From: Lelliottia sp. WAP21
Lineage (GTDB): Bacteria; Pseudomonadota; Gammaproteobacteria; Enterobacterales; Enterobacteriaceae
Direction: 5' to 3'
DNA: 64,000 nt
Assembly (NCBI RefSeq): GCF_020532665.2
Contig: NZ_JAIWPG020000007.1
Coordinates: 186,001-250,000 of the forward strand
In this document: positions 41,171 to 53,112 of the stretch, one piece after another
How the letters are laid out: every line of letters starts with the position of its first letter
How positions within the stretch are numbered: the stretch's first letter is position 1
Notes under the pieces: generated by a model
Told to the model about the DNA's origin: nothing
Databases searched by the model: none
The model's input: only the letters and a program-made list of their open reading frames with translations
Made by a program: the position numbers and the translations under genes

Positions 41171-41439
41171 TGAAGAAGGCGGAGGAGATGACGGTCCGGC
41201 AGAAAATCGCCGAGACGTTTGCGACTGGTCGGGGCCACCCGCAGGGAGGCGGGTGGAGGATGCGAGTCACAGGGATGTGACAACGCATCCGACCCGAAAG
41301 CCAGGCGCAATAAGTCGAGGGAACCGCGAAGCGGCGATTTTCATCGCCGGGCGCCGGGATTGTTAAGGGGGTGGCGACAGCCCCCTTAACACGTTCACCG
41401 CAGCGGACGAAACAATTAGCAGAATGGCCTTAGTGAACG
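41171..41439. repeat. Non-coding repeat, half unit (copy 3)
   Basis: About 267 bp matching only the right half of the unit (equivalent to 40087-40354 of copy 1), including the nested GGATGCG/CGCATCC stem, the CGGCGAT stem, the GGGGG hairpin (one changed base) and the terminal CGTTCAC/GTGAACG pair ending at 41439. It shows that the ~270-bp half can exist as a single module. It ends 66 bp before the cheW stop. Confidence 0.8.
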
Positions 41440-41504
41440 GAACAGTTCCACCACACTCTCACATGACAAGCACAACATGCATGAAGAGCTGATGGATCTA
41501 AACA

Positions 41505-42008
41505 TTACGCTACGTGACTCGCCGCCATATCCAGCAACGCCATCTCATCACTGTTCAACAACTTCTCAATATTCACCAGAATCAACATCCGCTCGCCGAG
41601 CGCACCCAATCCGGTTAAATACTCCGTCGACAGCGTCACCGCGAACTCAGGGGCCGGGCGAATCTGATCGGACGTCAGGGACAACACATCCGACACGCCA
41701 TCAACCACAATACCCACGACGCGCTGCCCCAGATTAAGGACAATCACCACGGTGTTCTCGTTATACTCCACATCGCCCTGGCTAAACTTCACGCGCAGGT
41801 CAACAATAGGAACGATAACACCACGCAGGTTGGTCACGCCTTTAATAAAGGAAGGCGTATTGGCAATGCGGGTCACCTGATCGTAACCACGAATTTCCTG
41901 CACTTTGAGGATATCGATACCGTACTCTTCGTCACCCAAAGTAAAGACCAGGAATTCCTGCCCTGATGGCTCGCCGGCCAGCTTCGTTACATTACTCATA
42001 CCGGTCAT
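41505..42008 (-). CDS. cheW: Chemotaxis coupling protein CheW
   Basis: A 167-residue adaptor with the SH3-like CheW fold that links chemoreceptors to the CheA kinase. Typical segments are [33 protein letters not shown] and ILVNIEKLL. Last gene of motA-motB-cheA-cheW. In E. coli tar follows directly; here the repeat array, symporter and pilus operon intervene. Confidence 0.97.
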   Translation of the reverse strand: MTGMSNVTKLAGEPSGQEFLVFTLGDEEYGIDILKVQEIRGYDQVTRIANTPSFIKGVTNLRGVIVPIVDLRVKFSQGDVEYNENTVVIVLNLGQRVVGIVVDGVSDVLSLTSDQIRPAPEFAVTLSTEYLTGLGALGERMLILVNIEKLLNSDEMALLDMAASHVA

Positions 42009-42027
42009 GTTATTACCTTTTACTTAA

Positions 42028-44049
42028 TCAGGCGGCTGTATAGGCCACGCGTTGTTCACGATTTAAACCCTGAAGCGCCGAAACATCGACGATCAGTGCG
42101 ACGCTGCCATCGCCAAGGATCGTGGCAGCAGAAATTCCCGGCACTTTGCGGTAGTTGCTCTCGAGGTTTTTCACCACCACCTGATGCTGTCCAATTAACT
42201 GATCGACCAGCAACGCATAGCGGCGACCTGCGCTTTGCAGTATCACAACAATGCCCTGTGTGGCTTCGGTCTTCGCACCGTCCACCTCAAACACTTTCCA
42301 CAATTCCACCAGCGGCAGATATTCCCCACGCACTTCCAGCACGCGCTCGCCGCCCGCCAGCGGATGTAAATCTTCTTCACGCGGTTGCAGTGACTCCATT
42401 ACCGCATTCAGCGGCAGGATAAACACCTCGTCCGCTACTTTCACCGACATACCATCCAGAATCGCCAGCGTCAGCGGCAGCAGAATACGGATGGTCGTAC
42501 CCGCACCTTGCTTCGATTTAATCTCAACGTGACCGCCCATCTCCTGGATATTACGTTTAACCACGTCCATACCCACGCCACGACCAGAAACGTCGGTCAC
42601 CTGTTCGGCCGTCGAGAAGCCAGGAGCGAAAATCAGCATCCCCACTTCTTCATCCGTCATGTTTTCGTTGACCGACATCCCCTGAGAGAGCGCTTTCGCG
42701 AGGATACGCTCACGGTTCAGACCGGCACCATCGTCAGTCACTTCGATACAAATATTGCCGCCCTGATGCTCCGCAGACAGCGTCAAATTGCCCACCGGGG
42801 ATTTACCGGCGGCAATGCGGTTTTCAGGTGATTCGATACCGTGGTCAAGACTGTTACGCACCAGGTGCGTTAACGGATCGATAATGCGCTCGATCAGGCT
42901 CTTATCCAGCTCAGTGGAGCTCCCCAGTTGGGTCAACTCAATCTGCTTATTCAGCTTGCTGGCCAGATCGCGCACCAGACGCGGGAAGCGGCTGAAGACA
43001 TATTCCATCGGCATCATGCGGATGGACATCACCGATTCTTGTAAATCGCGGGCGTTACGTTGTAACTGACCCATGCTGGTAATCAAATCGCCATGGGTAA
43101 CGGGGTCAAGTTCATTCGAACGCTGCGCCAGCATAGACTGGGTGATCACCAGTTCACCAACCAGGTTTATCAGCTGATCCACCTTCTCTACCGCTACGCG
43201 AATGCTGGTGGATTCACTGGTGCGGGCCGCAGGCTTCTCACGCTGGGCGGCCGCTTCTTTTGGTACGGCTTTCAGGGCGGGCACGGCGACGACGGGCGCG
43301 GCCACGTCCGCGACAGCCACAACCGGCTCTGCAACGACAGGCGCTTCAGCCGCTGCGGTTTCAGACTCAAAGGTAATTTGATCGGCTTCAATCACAAAGC
43401 AGAGGACCGCCACGATATCGTCCTGGCCTATCCCGCCATCAATCGTTGCTGCCAGGCTGTCTTTGCCTTTGACGACGTTGCTTAACGTGGCCAGATTTCC
43501 CAGCTCTTCTTCGAGCAAATTAACTTCGCTCTCTTTCAGCCGGGACAGCACCACGCGCAGTTTACTCTCGGGGGCGGGGGCAGCCGTCTCTTCCTGGACA
43601 AGGGTGTCCACAACGCTCAGTTTTGCCGCGCTCACCGCAGGGGCAGCAACGTCACCTTTTGCTTCCAGCGCAAGCTGGCGCAGTGCGTTACAGATATATT
43701 CAAAGCTGGCGGCATCAGGCTCTGCCGAGCTTTTATAGGCGTCGAGCTGTTCCTGCATAATATCTTTGGTTTCCAAAAACAGGTTGATAATGTCGGTATT
43801 GAGTTGCATCTCACCGCGTCGGGCTTCATCCAGCAGGTTTTCCATTAAATGGGTCGTCTCCTGCAAAATGGTAAACCCAAAGGTTCCGGCGCCACCTTTA
43901 ATAGAATGCGCCGCACGGAAGATGGCATTGAGCTGTTCCGAATCTGGCGCCTCTGGCACAAGATCAAGAAGATGCTGCTCCATGTCGGCCAACAACTCGT
44001 CGGCTTCATCAAAGAATGTCTGGTAAAAATCGGTAATATCCATGCTCAC
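42028..44049 (-). CDS. cheA: Chemotaxis histidine kinase CheA
   Basis: A 673-residue class II histidine kinase. The domains in order are: P1 with phospho-accepting His48 (AAHSIKGGAGTFGF), P2 (about 160-230, binding CheY/CheB) and an Ala/Val/Pro-rich linker (about 235-270) slightly longer than in E. coli (654 residues overall). These are followed by P3 dimerization, P4 kinase with N and G boxes (HLVRNSLDHGIE, VTDDGAGLN, GRGVGMDVVK) and the P5 CheW-like domain. It phosphorylates CheY and CheB in response to receptors. Confidence 0.97.
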   Translation of the reverse strand: MSMDITDFYQTFFDEADELLADMEQHLLDLVPEAPDSEQLNAIFRAAHSIKGGAGTFGFTILQETTHLMENLLDEARRGEMQLNTDIINLFLETKDIMQEQLDAYKSSAEPDAASFEYICNALRQLALEAKGDVAAPAVSAAKLSVVDTLVQEETAAPAPESKLRVVLSRLKESEVNLLEEELGNLATLSNVVKGKDSLAATIDGGIGQDDIVAVLCFVIEADQITFESETAAAEAPVVAEPVVAVADVAAPVVAVPALKAVPKEAAAQREKPAARTSESTSIRVAVEKVDQLINLVGELVITQSMLAQRSNELDPVTHGDLITSMGQLQRNARDLQESVMSIRMMPMEYVFSRFPRLVRDLASKLNKQIELTQLGSSTELDKSLIERIIDPLTHLVRNSLDHGIESPENRIAAGKSPVGNLTLSAEHQGGNICIEVTDDGAGLNRERILAKALSQGMSVNENMTDEEVGMLIFAPGFSTAEQVTDVSGRGVGMDVVKRNIQEMGGHVEIKSKQGAGTTIRILLPLTLAILDGMSVKVADEVFILPLNAVMESLQPREEDLHPLAGGERVLEVRGEYLPLVELWKVFEVDGAKTEATQGIVVILQSAGRRYALLVDQLIGQHQVVVKNLESNYRKVPGISAATILGDGSVALIVDVSALQGLNREQRVAYTAA

Positions 44050-44053
44050 GCTA

Positions 44054-44983
44054 TCACCTCGGATTGGCTGGTGGCGATGTTGGAACGGCAGCCGAAGGAA
44101 CGGCCCCAGGCTGTTTTAAATCGTCCAGTGACTCGTTCTGGCTTTCGGCGTTTTCATGCAGAATGGTCTGCTCCGCCTGCTGATTGAGTACTAAAAGACT
44201 GATACGACGGTTAATGGCATCATCCGGTCCGCGATCGCTGACGCGCATGGTTGCAGCCATGCCGACGACGCGCAGAACTTTGCCTTCATCTAGCCCACCG
44301 GCCACCAGCTCGCGGCGCGATGCATTGGCACGATCGGCAGAAAGCTCCCAGTTGCTGTAACCCTTCTCGCCATTGGCGTAAGGGAAATCATCCGTGTGAC
44401 CAGACAGGCTGATGCGATTCTGAATACCATTCAGAACGGGTGCGATACCGCGCAGAATATCGCGCATATAAGGTTCGACGTCTGCGCTACCCGTTTTGAA
44501 CATAGGACGGTTCTGGCTATCAATAATCTGGATACGTAACCCTTCCTGCACCAGATCGATCTTCAGGTGCGGACGCAACGCGCGCAGCTTAGGATCCGCC
44601 TCAATCAGCTGATCCAGATCGCCACGCAGTTTCTTCAACCGCGCCTGCTCCATCCGTTTTTTCAGCTCATCGATGTTAGGCTCTTTTTTCACTTCACCCT
44701 TTTGCTGGGTGTAGTCATCGCCCCCGCCAGGGATAGGGCTGTCGCTCTCAGAAATACGCTGCCCGCCCGTCACCGCTGTTGCCAGCGGCGTTCTGAAATA
44801 TTCCGCAATCTGAATCAGCTCTTTCGGGCTGGAGATCGAAATCAGCCACATCACCAGGAAAAACGCCATCATTGCGGTCATAAAGTCCGCGTAAGCGATT
44901 TTCCACGAACCATGGGAACCATGCCCATGACTTTTGTGTTTGCGCTTTTTTACGATGACGATAGGGTGGGACTGATTTTTCAT
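44054..44983 (-). CDS. motB: Flagellar stator protein MotB
   Basis: A 309-residue stator component with one N-terminal transmembrane helix carrying the proton-accepting Asp ([17 protein letters not shown], Asp33, equal to Asp32 of E. coli). A plug segment is followed by a C-terminal OmpA-like peptidoglycan-binding domain ([26 protein letters not shown]). Its start overlaps the motA stop by 4 bp. Confidence 0.97.
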   Translation of the reverse strand: MKNQSHPIVIVKKRKHKSHGHGSHGSWKIAYADFMTAMMAFFLVMWLISISSPKELIQIAEYFRTPLATAVTGGQRISESDSPIPGGGDDYTQQKGEVKKEPNIDELKKRMEQARLKKLRGDLDQLIEADPKLRALRPHLKIDLVQEGLRIQIIDSQNRPMFKTGSADVEPYMRDILRGIAPVLNGIQNRISLSGHTDDFPYANGEKGYSNWELSADRANASRRELVAGGLDEGKVLRVVGMAATMRVSDRGPDDAINRRISLLVLNQQAEQTILHENAESQNESLDDLKQPGAVPSAAVPTSPPANPR

Positions 44984-45867
44984 GCGTCCTCAGTCGTCGT
45001 TTGTTGGTTTGGGTTTTTAACCGCACGGACATGCTCTTCCAGCTCTACGAACGAAGGACGCTCGCTGGAGTAAAGCGTTTTACGCCCAAATTCCACCGCG
45101 ATAGGCGGCGCATAGCCGTTGAGATTTGATAACAGCGTAATTTTTACGCACTGCATCATTTTGGTCGTTTCGGCGCTTTTCTGGCGTAACACGCTTGCCA
45201 GTGGCGAGATGAAACCGTACGCCAGCAGAATCCCGAGGAAAGTCCCGACCATGGCGTGGGCAATCAAGGCACCCAATTCAGCCGCCGGGCGATCCGCGGA
45301 GGCCAGCGCATGTACCACCCCCATTACCGCCGCCACGATACCGAATGCGGGTAACGAATCGCCCACCAGTGCCAGGCTGTTTGCCGGCACTTCGGATTCA
45401 CTTTCGTGGGTTTCAATTTCTTCGTCCATGAGTGCTTCAATTTCGAAGGTATTCATGTTGCCGCTGATGATAAGACGCAGATAATCCACGATAAAATCGA
45501 GCATCATGGCATCGGCAAGGATCCGTGGATAGCTCGCGAAGATCTCACTCTCTTTCGGATTTTCGATATCGCGTTCCAGCGAAAACATCCCCTGCTGACG
45601 TGACTTCGCCATCAGGCGATAGAGCAGCGCCAGCAAGTCCATATACATACTTTTGGTGTATTTAGAACGACGGAACAGCAGCGGAATTGCTTTCAGCGTT
45701 CCTTTGATCGATTTACCGTTGTTACCAACGATAAAAGCACCTACCCCTGCGCCGCCGATAATGATCAGTTCAGCGGGTTGATAGAGTGCTCCAAGGTGCC
45801 CGCCGGTCATCATATAACCGCCGAAAACTGTACCGATAACTACCAGGTAACCTATTAAGATAAGCAC
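44980..45867 (-). CDS. motA: Flagellar stator protein MotA
   Basis: A 295-residue inner-membrane stator subunit with four transmembrane helices and a cytoplasmic loop between helices 2 and 3 that carries the rotor-contacting charged residues ([18 protein letters not shown]..., RDIENPKES). The conserved prolines of helices 3-4 are in [14 protein letters not shown] and YGFISPLAS. First gene of the motAB-cheAW operon; the sigma-28 promoter lies within flhC. Confidence 0.97.
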   Translation of the reverse strand: MLILIGYLVVIGTVFGGYMMTGGHLGALYQPAELIIIGGAGVGAFIVGNNGKSIKGTLKAIPLLFRRSKYTKSMYMDLLALLYRLMAKSRQQGMFSLERDIENPKESEIFASYPRILADAMMLDFIVDYLRLIISGNMNTFEIEALMDEEIETHESESEVPANSLALVGDSLPAFGIVAAVMGVVHALASADRPAAELGALIAHAMVGTFLGILLAYGFISPLASVLRQKSAETTKMMQCVKITLLSNLNGYAPPIAVEFGRKTLYSSERPSFVELEEHVRAVKNPNQQTTTEDA

Positions 45868-45933
45868 GACATCATCCTTCCGCTAGTGACTATGGCAGGA
45901 CGTTCAGGTCGACAAGGTCATCCGATTGCAGGG

Positions 45934-46027
45934 CAAAAAAAAGCAGCGGTAATTTCTTACCGCTGCTGGATTCATGCCCACAGGTTCGGGTTAAACAGCG
46001 TGTTCGATCTGTTCATCCAGCAGTTGT
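45934..46027 (-). ncRNA. motR: Candidate MotR small RNA (flhC 3' end / motA leader)
   Basis: In E. coli the sigma-28-dependent sRNA MotR starts within flhC and covers the motA 5' region. Here the sigma-28 promoter at 46034-46060 predicts a start near 46027, and a strong intrinsic terminator ends near 45934, giving about 94 nt. The match in position, promoter type and length supports MotR; base-pairing regions were not checked. Readthrough would supply motAB-cheAW mRNA. Confidence 0.65.
45935..45967 (-). terminator. Intrinsic terminator between flhC and motA
   Basis: An 11-bp perfect stem (AGCAGCGGTAA/TTACCGCTGCT) with a 4-nt loop is followed on the minus strand by eight T residues. It would end the flhDC transcript and the MotR candidate, and must be partly read through to express motA. 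Confidence 0.9.
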
Positions 46028-46569
46028 GGAATAATATCGGCAGCATTTGAGGAAAGTTTACGTCTTTTTACCGCACGCGATGGCGGCTGGCATAAACTAC
46101 AGGCAAAGCTACCCACTGGCTGGTGAGCATGAGTGATGAAGTTACCGTCACAGCAGTTGCAACGGGATAATTGCAACATACCGCTTTCAACAAAACGGAC
46201 CAGCGTCCAGGCACGGGTCAGCGCCAGAATAGGCCCCTCCTCCGGTTGCGGACACTGCTCCAGATAGAGTTTGTACGCTTTAATAACGGCATCGACACCG
46301 CTACATAAACCCGTTTTCAAAAGATACTGCCAGGCATTACAGAACATCGACGCGTGAATGTTTTGTTCCCAGGTCATAAACCAGTCTGTTGAAAACGGCA
46401 GCATCCCTTTAGGTGGCGGACTGCCGCGTAACTCTTTATACAGTTTGATAAGTCGACCGCGGCTCAGCTGAGTCTCGCTTTCCAGCATTTGCAAGCGGGC
46501 GCCCAGCGTGATCAGTTCCATGGCTAACTGAATATCGCGAGCTTCCTGAACAATGCTTTTTTCGCTCAT
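45991..46569 (-). CDS. flhC: Flagellar master regulator subunit FlhC
   Basis: A 192-residue subunit of the FlhD4C2 complex that activates class 2 flagellar promoters. It contains the zinc-binding cysteines ([11 protein letters not shown] ... [11 protein letters not shown]) and the DNA-contacting C-terminal basic region (RAVKRRKLS). Its 3' part carries the sigma-28 promoter for motA. It starts 2 bp after the flhD stop. Confidence 0.97.
   Translation of the reverse strand: MSEKSIVQEARDIQLAMELITLGARLQMLESETQLSRGRLIKLYKELRGSPPPKGMLPFSTDWFMTWEQNIHASMFCNAWQYLLKTGLCSGVDAVIKAYKLYLEQCPQPEEGPILALTRAWTLVRFVESGMLQLSRCNCCDGNFITHAHQPVGSFACSLCQPPSRAVKRRKLSSNAADIIPQLLDEQIEHAV
46034..46060 (-). promoter_or_regulatory. 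Sigma-28 promoter of motAB-cheAW inside flhC
   Basis: On the minus strand TAAACTTT, 11 nt, GCCGATAT closely matches the FliA consensus. It lies in the last ~70 codons of flhC, as known for E. coli. Confidence 0.88.
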
Positions 46570-46571
46570 CT

Positions 46572-46922
46572 TCAGGCCCTTTTCTTACGGCCCGCGTCAT
46601 CAGGCTGGCTGATGTCGTTAAGCAAACGGGTAGACAACAAAATTCCAGTGTGAATCTGTTGCAGATCGTCAACGCGTGAATCTTGCGTTAATCGCGTGAT
46701 CGTCTCATGACTATCAAAACGGAATTGGCAAACCAACTGATTCGTTTCTGCCAGCTTAACCATCTGTGGGAGTGTTAATCCGCCCAGAGTGGTTGCCATC
46801 TCTTCATTGATACCAAGGCGGAACATCGCGGACGGTTTGTCCTGACTAATTAAACGTTGCGCAAGCAATAAATATGACAAGTTGATGTCATAAACGTGTT
46901 TTAGCAACTCGGATGTGTGCAT
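46572..46922 (-). CDS. flhD: Flagellar master regulator subunit FlhD
   Basis: The 116-residue FlhD subunit ([24 protein letters not shown]...) forms the FlhD4C2 activator with FlhC. The start at 46922 is preferred because GGGA lies just upstream and the product matches the E. coli length; an in-frame ATG three codons earlier (46931) would add MGK. First gene of flhDC, preceded by a long leader with an RcsAB box and a CRP site. Confidence 0.96.
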   Translation of the reverse strand: MHTSELLKHVYDINLSYLLLAQRLISQDKPSAMFRLGINEEMATTLGGLTLPQMVKLAETNQLVCQFRFDSHETITRLTQDSRVDDLQQIHTGILLSTRLLNDISQPDDAGRKKRA

Positions 46923-47108
46923 TTTTCCCATCCCGAATAACTTACTATTTTCTTATGCGGATAAACCGCACCCCGTGATGTCGCCGGGAAAACCCCGGTA
47001 ATAAAAGAAAAGGCGAAATGCATAGTCGAATTAAGGCGCTGAAGCGTAAAACGTGCAGAAGTAAATGATGACTTTCTATTTACACGTTTTAACATTTCTT
47101 ACAAATAA

Positions 47109-47123
47109 CTAAGATTTTTCCTA
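47109..47123 (-). promoter_or_regulatory. RcsAB box of flhDC
   Basis: The minus strand reads TAGGAAAAATCTTAG, the same as the E. coli flhDC RcsAB box as I remember it, located just after the transcription start. RcsAB binding represses motility under envelope stress. Confidence 0.85.
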
Positions 47124-47187
47124 ATTCGACGCAACTCTACTCGTCAGTTTTGACACATACAATGCAGCCTCTCCTGAATTTTAAAAA

Positions 47188-47209
47188 AAATGTGACGCAG
47201 ATCACATAA
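47188..47209 (-). promoter_or_regulatory. CRP site of flhDC
   Basis: TGTGACGCAGATCACA (47191-47206) is a perfect TGTGA-N6-TCACA palindrome. Its centre lies about 71.5 bp upstream of the start inferred from the RcsAB box, the spacing of the class I CRP site in E. coli flhDC. Confidence 0.85.
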
Positions 47210-47710
47210 TCTAAGACAGAATGACCGATAAATCCATCAGTATGACTTGTAAATTGGCTAATTTTTGCTCACGAGAAGCTCTTTTCTATTCTTATGAATC
47301 GAATACTCATGCAAAGCTGTGCATTAAGTGGGATCGTAGCAGGCTAGTAGTCACTTAACGAAATGATGAACAGTGATGCCTATCTCTATGTTAGACACAG
47401 AAAAGCAAAACACCTATAAAACAAACAGTTAATTATCAATCCAAATGGATTAATTTCATCCAGTGATGATCACGAACCTGTCGATAACTCGTTACAATGA
47501 TTTGTCGGGACATTATTAAATTTGTAAGATTTACGTTAAGTGACTCATTTCACTCTGTCATCACACTTATGCCATTATTCTTTTTATAAGAATAATTAAT
47601 GAATAATTATGATAACCATCACACTAATGTCGTATTGCCCTCTTGCGAAGCGTTGCAAATCGCGCTAATGCTGATTTATGAGTCGTTTTCACGTAGCTAA
47701 GGAGTGAGCG

Positions 47711-48154
47711 ATGAGTTATAGCCATCTACTTGTTTGTGTTGCAGTTACCCCCGAAAGCCACCTGTTGGTCGACCGCGCCGTCTCCATTGCTCGTCCGCTG
47801 AATGCCCGCGTCAGTCTGGTGACGCTGGCCGCCGAACCAGAAATGTATAATCACCTGGCTGCGCCGATGCTTGAGAATATTCGTGAGGTATTACAGGAAG
47901 AAACGCAGCAGTTTCTGCGTGAGCTGGAAGAGAAAGCCCATTATCCCGTCGCGCGAACCTATATTGCGACCGGCGAATTAAGCGAACATATTCTGGATAT
48001 ATGTCGGAAAGAGAATATCGACCTGGTGATATGTGGTAATCATAATCAGAGCTTTTTTTCCCGGGCGGCGTGTTCTGCTAAAGCCATTGTCGGGTCAAGT
48101 CAGGTTGACGTGTTATTAGTGCCTCTCGGGGGTATAAAACCCCCGAGAACCTAA
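47711..48154 (+). CDS. uspC: Universal stress protein UspC
   Basis: A 147-residue UspA-family cytosolic protein (MSYSHLLVCVAVTPESHLLVDRAV). It shows the family core and the C-terminal nucleotide-binding-like loop (ICGNHNQSFFSRAACSAKAIVGSSQVDVLLV). In E. coli UspC (YecG) affects UV resistance and motility and scaffolds KdpDE. It is a few residues longer than in E. coli. Its stop codon directly abuts that of the convergent otsA. Confidence 0.93.
   Translation: MSYSHLLVCVAVTPESHLLVDRAVSIARPLNARVSLVTLAAEPEMYNHLAAPMLENIREVLQEETQQFLRELEEKAHYPVARTYIATGELSEHILDICRKENIDLVICGNHNQSFFSRAACSAKAIVGSSQVDVLLVPLGGIKPPRT
48124..48148. terminator. Terminator-like hairpin inside the uspC 3' codons
   Basis: TCTCGGGGG and CCCCCGAGA (9-bp stem, 7-nt loop) lie within the last ten codons of uspC, just before the abutting convergent stops of uspC and otsA. 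It probably ends otsBA and/or uspC transcription although it is coding. Confidence 0.55.
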
Positions 48155-50444
<2,290 letters not shown>

Positions 50445-50452
50445 TTAGGAAA

Positions 50453-50479
50453 CCGCCTGCCGACGAAGCTGGCAGGCGG
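50453..50479 (-). terminator. Terminator of araFGH
   Basis: A 9-bp perfect stem (CCGCCTGCC/GGCAGGCGG) with a 9-nt loop, followed on the minus strand by TTTCCT, lies 53 bp after araH and before otsB. Confidence 0.7.
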
Positions 50480-50532
50480 AAGAGTGGTGCGACTAGACTT
50501 AAAAGTTGAGTCAAACGGGGTAAAAACGAGCG

Positions 50533-51516
50533 CTAGACTGTGCGCTTCGCTTTTTGCTTGTAACGGTCGAATATCACGGCTGCCAGCAGGATCAGCCCCC
50601 TGACAACGTACTGCGAGAAAGGCGAAATATTGAGCAAGTTCATGGCGTTCTCAACGGTGCCAAGAATCAGGATCCCGGCCACCACATATGAGATTTTTCC
50701 GATGCCTCCTTTCAGTGAAACGCCCCCTAAAACACAGGCGGAGATGACAATCAGCTCATATCCAATGGACGTCATTGGCTGTCCGCTGGTCATACGAGAA
50801 GCAAGAATGATCCCCGCTGCAGCCGAAACCAGCCCTGAAAGGACGAAGATGATAATTTTGGTGCGGACAACGGGCACCCCCGCCAGGCGTGCGGCCTCTT
50901 CATTCCCACCAATTGCCAGCGTATTGCGGCCAAAGGTGGTTCTGTTGAGCAGGAAACCGAAGATAATCAGACAGCCTACCGTCAGCCAAATTGGCGCGGG
51001 CAGGCCCAGCCAGTTGGCATAGCCCAGCGTGAAGAAACGCTCATCTTCAATCCCGACCGCTTTACCATCGGAAATGATATAGGCCAGTCCGCGCACAATC
51101 TGCATCGTTGCCAGCGTGGTAATCAGGGCATTAATTTTCAGACGCGCAATGACAAAACCATTCACCAGACCGCTCAGCACCCCCAGCAACAATCCGGCAA
51201 AGACGCCAATCCAGAGGCTTTCCGTCATATTGATCACCACCGCAGTGGTGACACCTGCACAAGCAATAACGGATGCTACCGAGAGGTCAAAGTCACCTGA
51301 AGCCAGGCAGAACAGCATGCCGCAAGCGACCATGCCCGACATGGAGATGGCCAGCCCCAGCCCTTTCATGTTGATGAAGGTTGCAAAGTTAGGCACAAAT
51401 ATCGCGCAGCAGAGGAACAGCGCGGCGAAGACTACCAGCATGCCGTATTGATCCCAGATGCGCCCAAAAGTGAAAGACGATTTCGAGGCTCGGGTTGTCG
51501 TAACAGAGGACATCAT
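50533..51516 (-). CDS. araH: L-arabinose ABC transporter permease AraH
   Basis: A 327-residue inner-membrane permease of the monosaccharide branch (RbsC-like), with about ten hydrophobic helices. Recognisable segments are GDFDLSVASVIACAG and GGNEEAARLAGVPV. Third gene of araFGH, 11 bp after araG. Confidence 0.97.
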   Translation of the reverse strand: MMSSVTTTRASKSSFTFGRIWDQYGMLVVFAALFLCCAIFVPNFATFINMKGLGLAISMSGMVACGMLFCLASGDFDLSVASVIACAGVTTAVVINMTESLWIGVFAGLLLGVLSGLVNGFVIARLKINALITTLATMQIVRGLAYIISDGKAVGIEDERFFTLGYANWLGLPAPIWLTVGCLIIFGFLLNRTTFGRNTLAIGGNEEAARLAGVPVVRTKIIIFVLSGLVSAAAGIILASRMTSGQPMTSIGYELIVISACVLGGVSLKGGIGKISYVVAGILILGTVENAMNLLNISPFSQYVVRGLILLAAVIFDRYKQKAKRTV

Positions 51517-51527
51517 TAACTCCTTAC

Positions 51528-53042
51528 TCAGGCGACGGCCTGGCTGACTTTAGGCATGGCGAGGCTCAACGCCTGTTGTTCATTCGCCTGTTCATGTAAC
51601 ACTTCACCGGCGATATCACCTTCACGCATCACAATGATGCGGTCAGCCACGCCCAGCACTTCAGGCAGATCGCTCGAGGCAAATAACACCGCCACACCGC
51701 GTTTTGCCAGCTCATAGATGACGTTATAGATTTCATGCTTTGCGCCAACGTCGATACCGCGTGTTGGCTCATCCAGCAAAATGACCTTCATCTCTTCCGA
51801 GAGCCAACGCCCCAGAATCGCTTTTTGCTGATTGCCCCCGGACAGATTCATGATCAGCTGCTCTGCTCCCGGGGTTTTGATATTCAACGAACGAATATGA
51901 TGGTCCGCATTGCTCGATTCCCAGCCGTCATTAATCAGACAGCCTGCCCGAATAAACTTCCGTCGCGCTGAGATGTTGATATTGTCGCGAACGGAGTGCA
52001 CCGGAATAATGCCATCGGCTTTCCGATCTTCCGGACAGAGCATCATCCCGGCACGGATAGCGTGCGCGGGCTTACGTATTTCTACGGCCTGACCGTCGAT
52101 ATACACCTGCCCTTCGGTAATGCGTGTGCCGCCAAACAGGCCTTTCATCAACTCGCTACGCCCGGCGCCAACCAGACCAAACAGCCCCACAATCTCACCG
52201 CTGCGTACCGTCAGGCTAACAGGCTTACGCACGCCTGGGGCTTTCACCCGATCAAGGCGCAACCGCTCCGTACCGTATTGGCGGGGTTGCCAGTGGTAAA
52301 TATCACCCAGATCGCGTCCGACCATCGCCTGCACCAGCTGATCATGATTGACCTGCTGCATGTCGGTAAAGGTGCGCACATAACGGCCATCCTTAAACAC
52401 GGTAATGGCATCGCTCAGGGCAAAGATCTCTTCCATACGGTGCGAGACATATAAAATAATCCGCCCCTCTTTACGCAATTCGCGTATGACGCGGAACAGG
52501 TTTTCAATCTCGCGCGCGGATAAAGAGCTGGTCGGTTCATCAAAGGCGATGATCTTGGCATTGCGCGCCAGCGCTTTGGCAATTTCCACCATTTGCCATT
52601 GACCGATCGACAGGTATTTCAACGGCGTTTGCGGGTCAATATCCAGACCAAGGTGCTTTAGCTGCAAGCCTGCTTCGTAGTTCAGTAATGAACGATTAAC
52701 GAAACCGCCTTTGTGCGGGAGTTGCCCTAAATAGATGTTTTCCGCTACCGTCATTTCGGGCACCAGGTGCAGTTCCTGATAAATGATGGCGACCCCGGCG
52801 TTGAGTGCCGCCGTGGTATCGGTGAAGGTAATCTCTTCGCCGCGTATGGCGAGCGTGCCTGTTGTCGGGGCGTAATTACCGCTGAGGATTTTCAACAGCG
52901 TGGATTTACCCGCGCCGTTCTCCCCCATCAGGGCGTGAACCTGACCAGGATAGCAGTCGAAGCTGATATCGGTCAGCGCGTTGACACCGGGAAAGGTTTT
53001 ACCGATACCGCGAAATGAGAGATACGGGTCAGACTGTTGCAT
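51528..53042 (-). CDS. araG: L-arabinose ABC transporter ATPase AraG
   Basis: A tandem-domain ABC ATPase powering arabinose uptake. The start at 53042 ([12 protein letters not shown]) gives 504 residues as in E. coli; the frame is open 20 codons further but without family likeness. The first domain has Walker [10 protein letters not shown], signature LSIGQWQ and Walker [10 protein letters not shown]. The second has the variant [17 protein letters not shown] and [12 protein letters not shown]. Confidence 0.97.
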   Translation of the reverse strand: MQQSDPYLSFRGIGKTFPGVNALTDISFDCYPGQVHALMGENGAGKSTLLKILSGNYAPTTGTLAIRGEEITFTDTTAALNAGVAIIYQELHLVPEMTVAENIYLGQLPHKGGFVNRSLLNYEAGLQLKHLGLDIDPQTPLKYLSIGQWQMVEIAKALARNAKIIAFDEPTSSLSAREIENLFRVIRELRKEGRIILYVSHRMEEIFALSDAITVFKDGRYVRTFTDMQQVNHDQLVQAMVGRDLGDIYHWQPRQYGTERLRLDRVKAPGVRKPVSLTVRSGEIVGLFGLVGAGRSELMKGLFGGTRITEGQVYIDGQAVEIRKPAHAIRAGMMLCPEDRKADGIIPVHSVRDNINISARRKFIRAGCLINDGWESSNADHHIRSLNIKTPGAEQLIMNLSGGNQQKAILGRWLSEEMKVILLDEPTRGIDVGAKHEIYNVIYELAKRGVAVLFASSDLPEVLGVADRIIVMREGDIAGEVLHEQANEQQALSLAMPKVSQAVA

Positions 53043-53112
53043 AACGTCTCCGTGGATCCAGTCGTGTACGTCTGGCCCCTCATGACTCACTGAGGGGCGC
53101 AATCACCACTAA

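Larger units (their letters stand above)
46923..47710. other. flhDC leader and upstream control region
   Basis: About 790 bp without genes between flhD and uspC. By position it contains the flhDC transcription start (about 47127, inferred from the spacing of the RcsAB box and CRP site known for E. coli), a ~200-nt untranslated leader, and distal AT-rich sequence with many regulator sites expected. No insertion sequence is present in it. Confidence 0.7.

Noticed and set aside
39647..41504. CRISPR array
   Set aside because: Repeats are hundreds of bases long with no regular short repeat-spacer pattern and no cas genes.
39647..41504. Insertion sequence or prophage remnant
   Set aside because: No transposase, integrase or phage gene, and no clear target-site duplication at the unit ends.
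47711..47711. Insertion sequence in the flhDC upstream region, as seen in motile E. coli K-12 strains
   Set aside because: The region shows no inverted terminal repeats or transposase.
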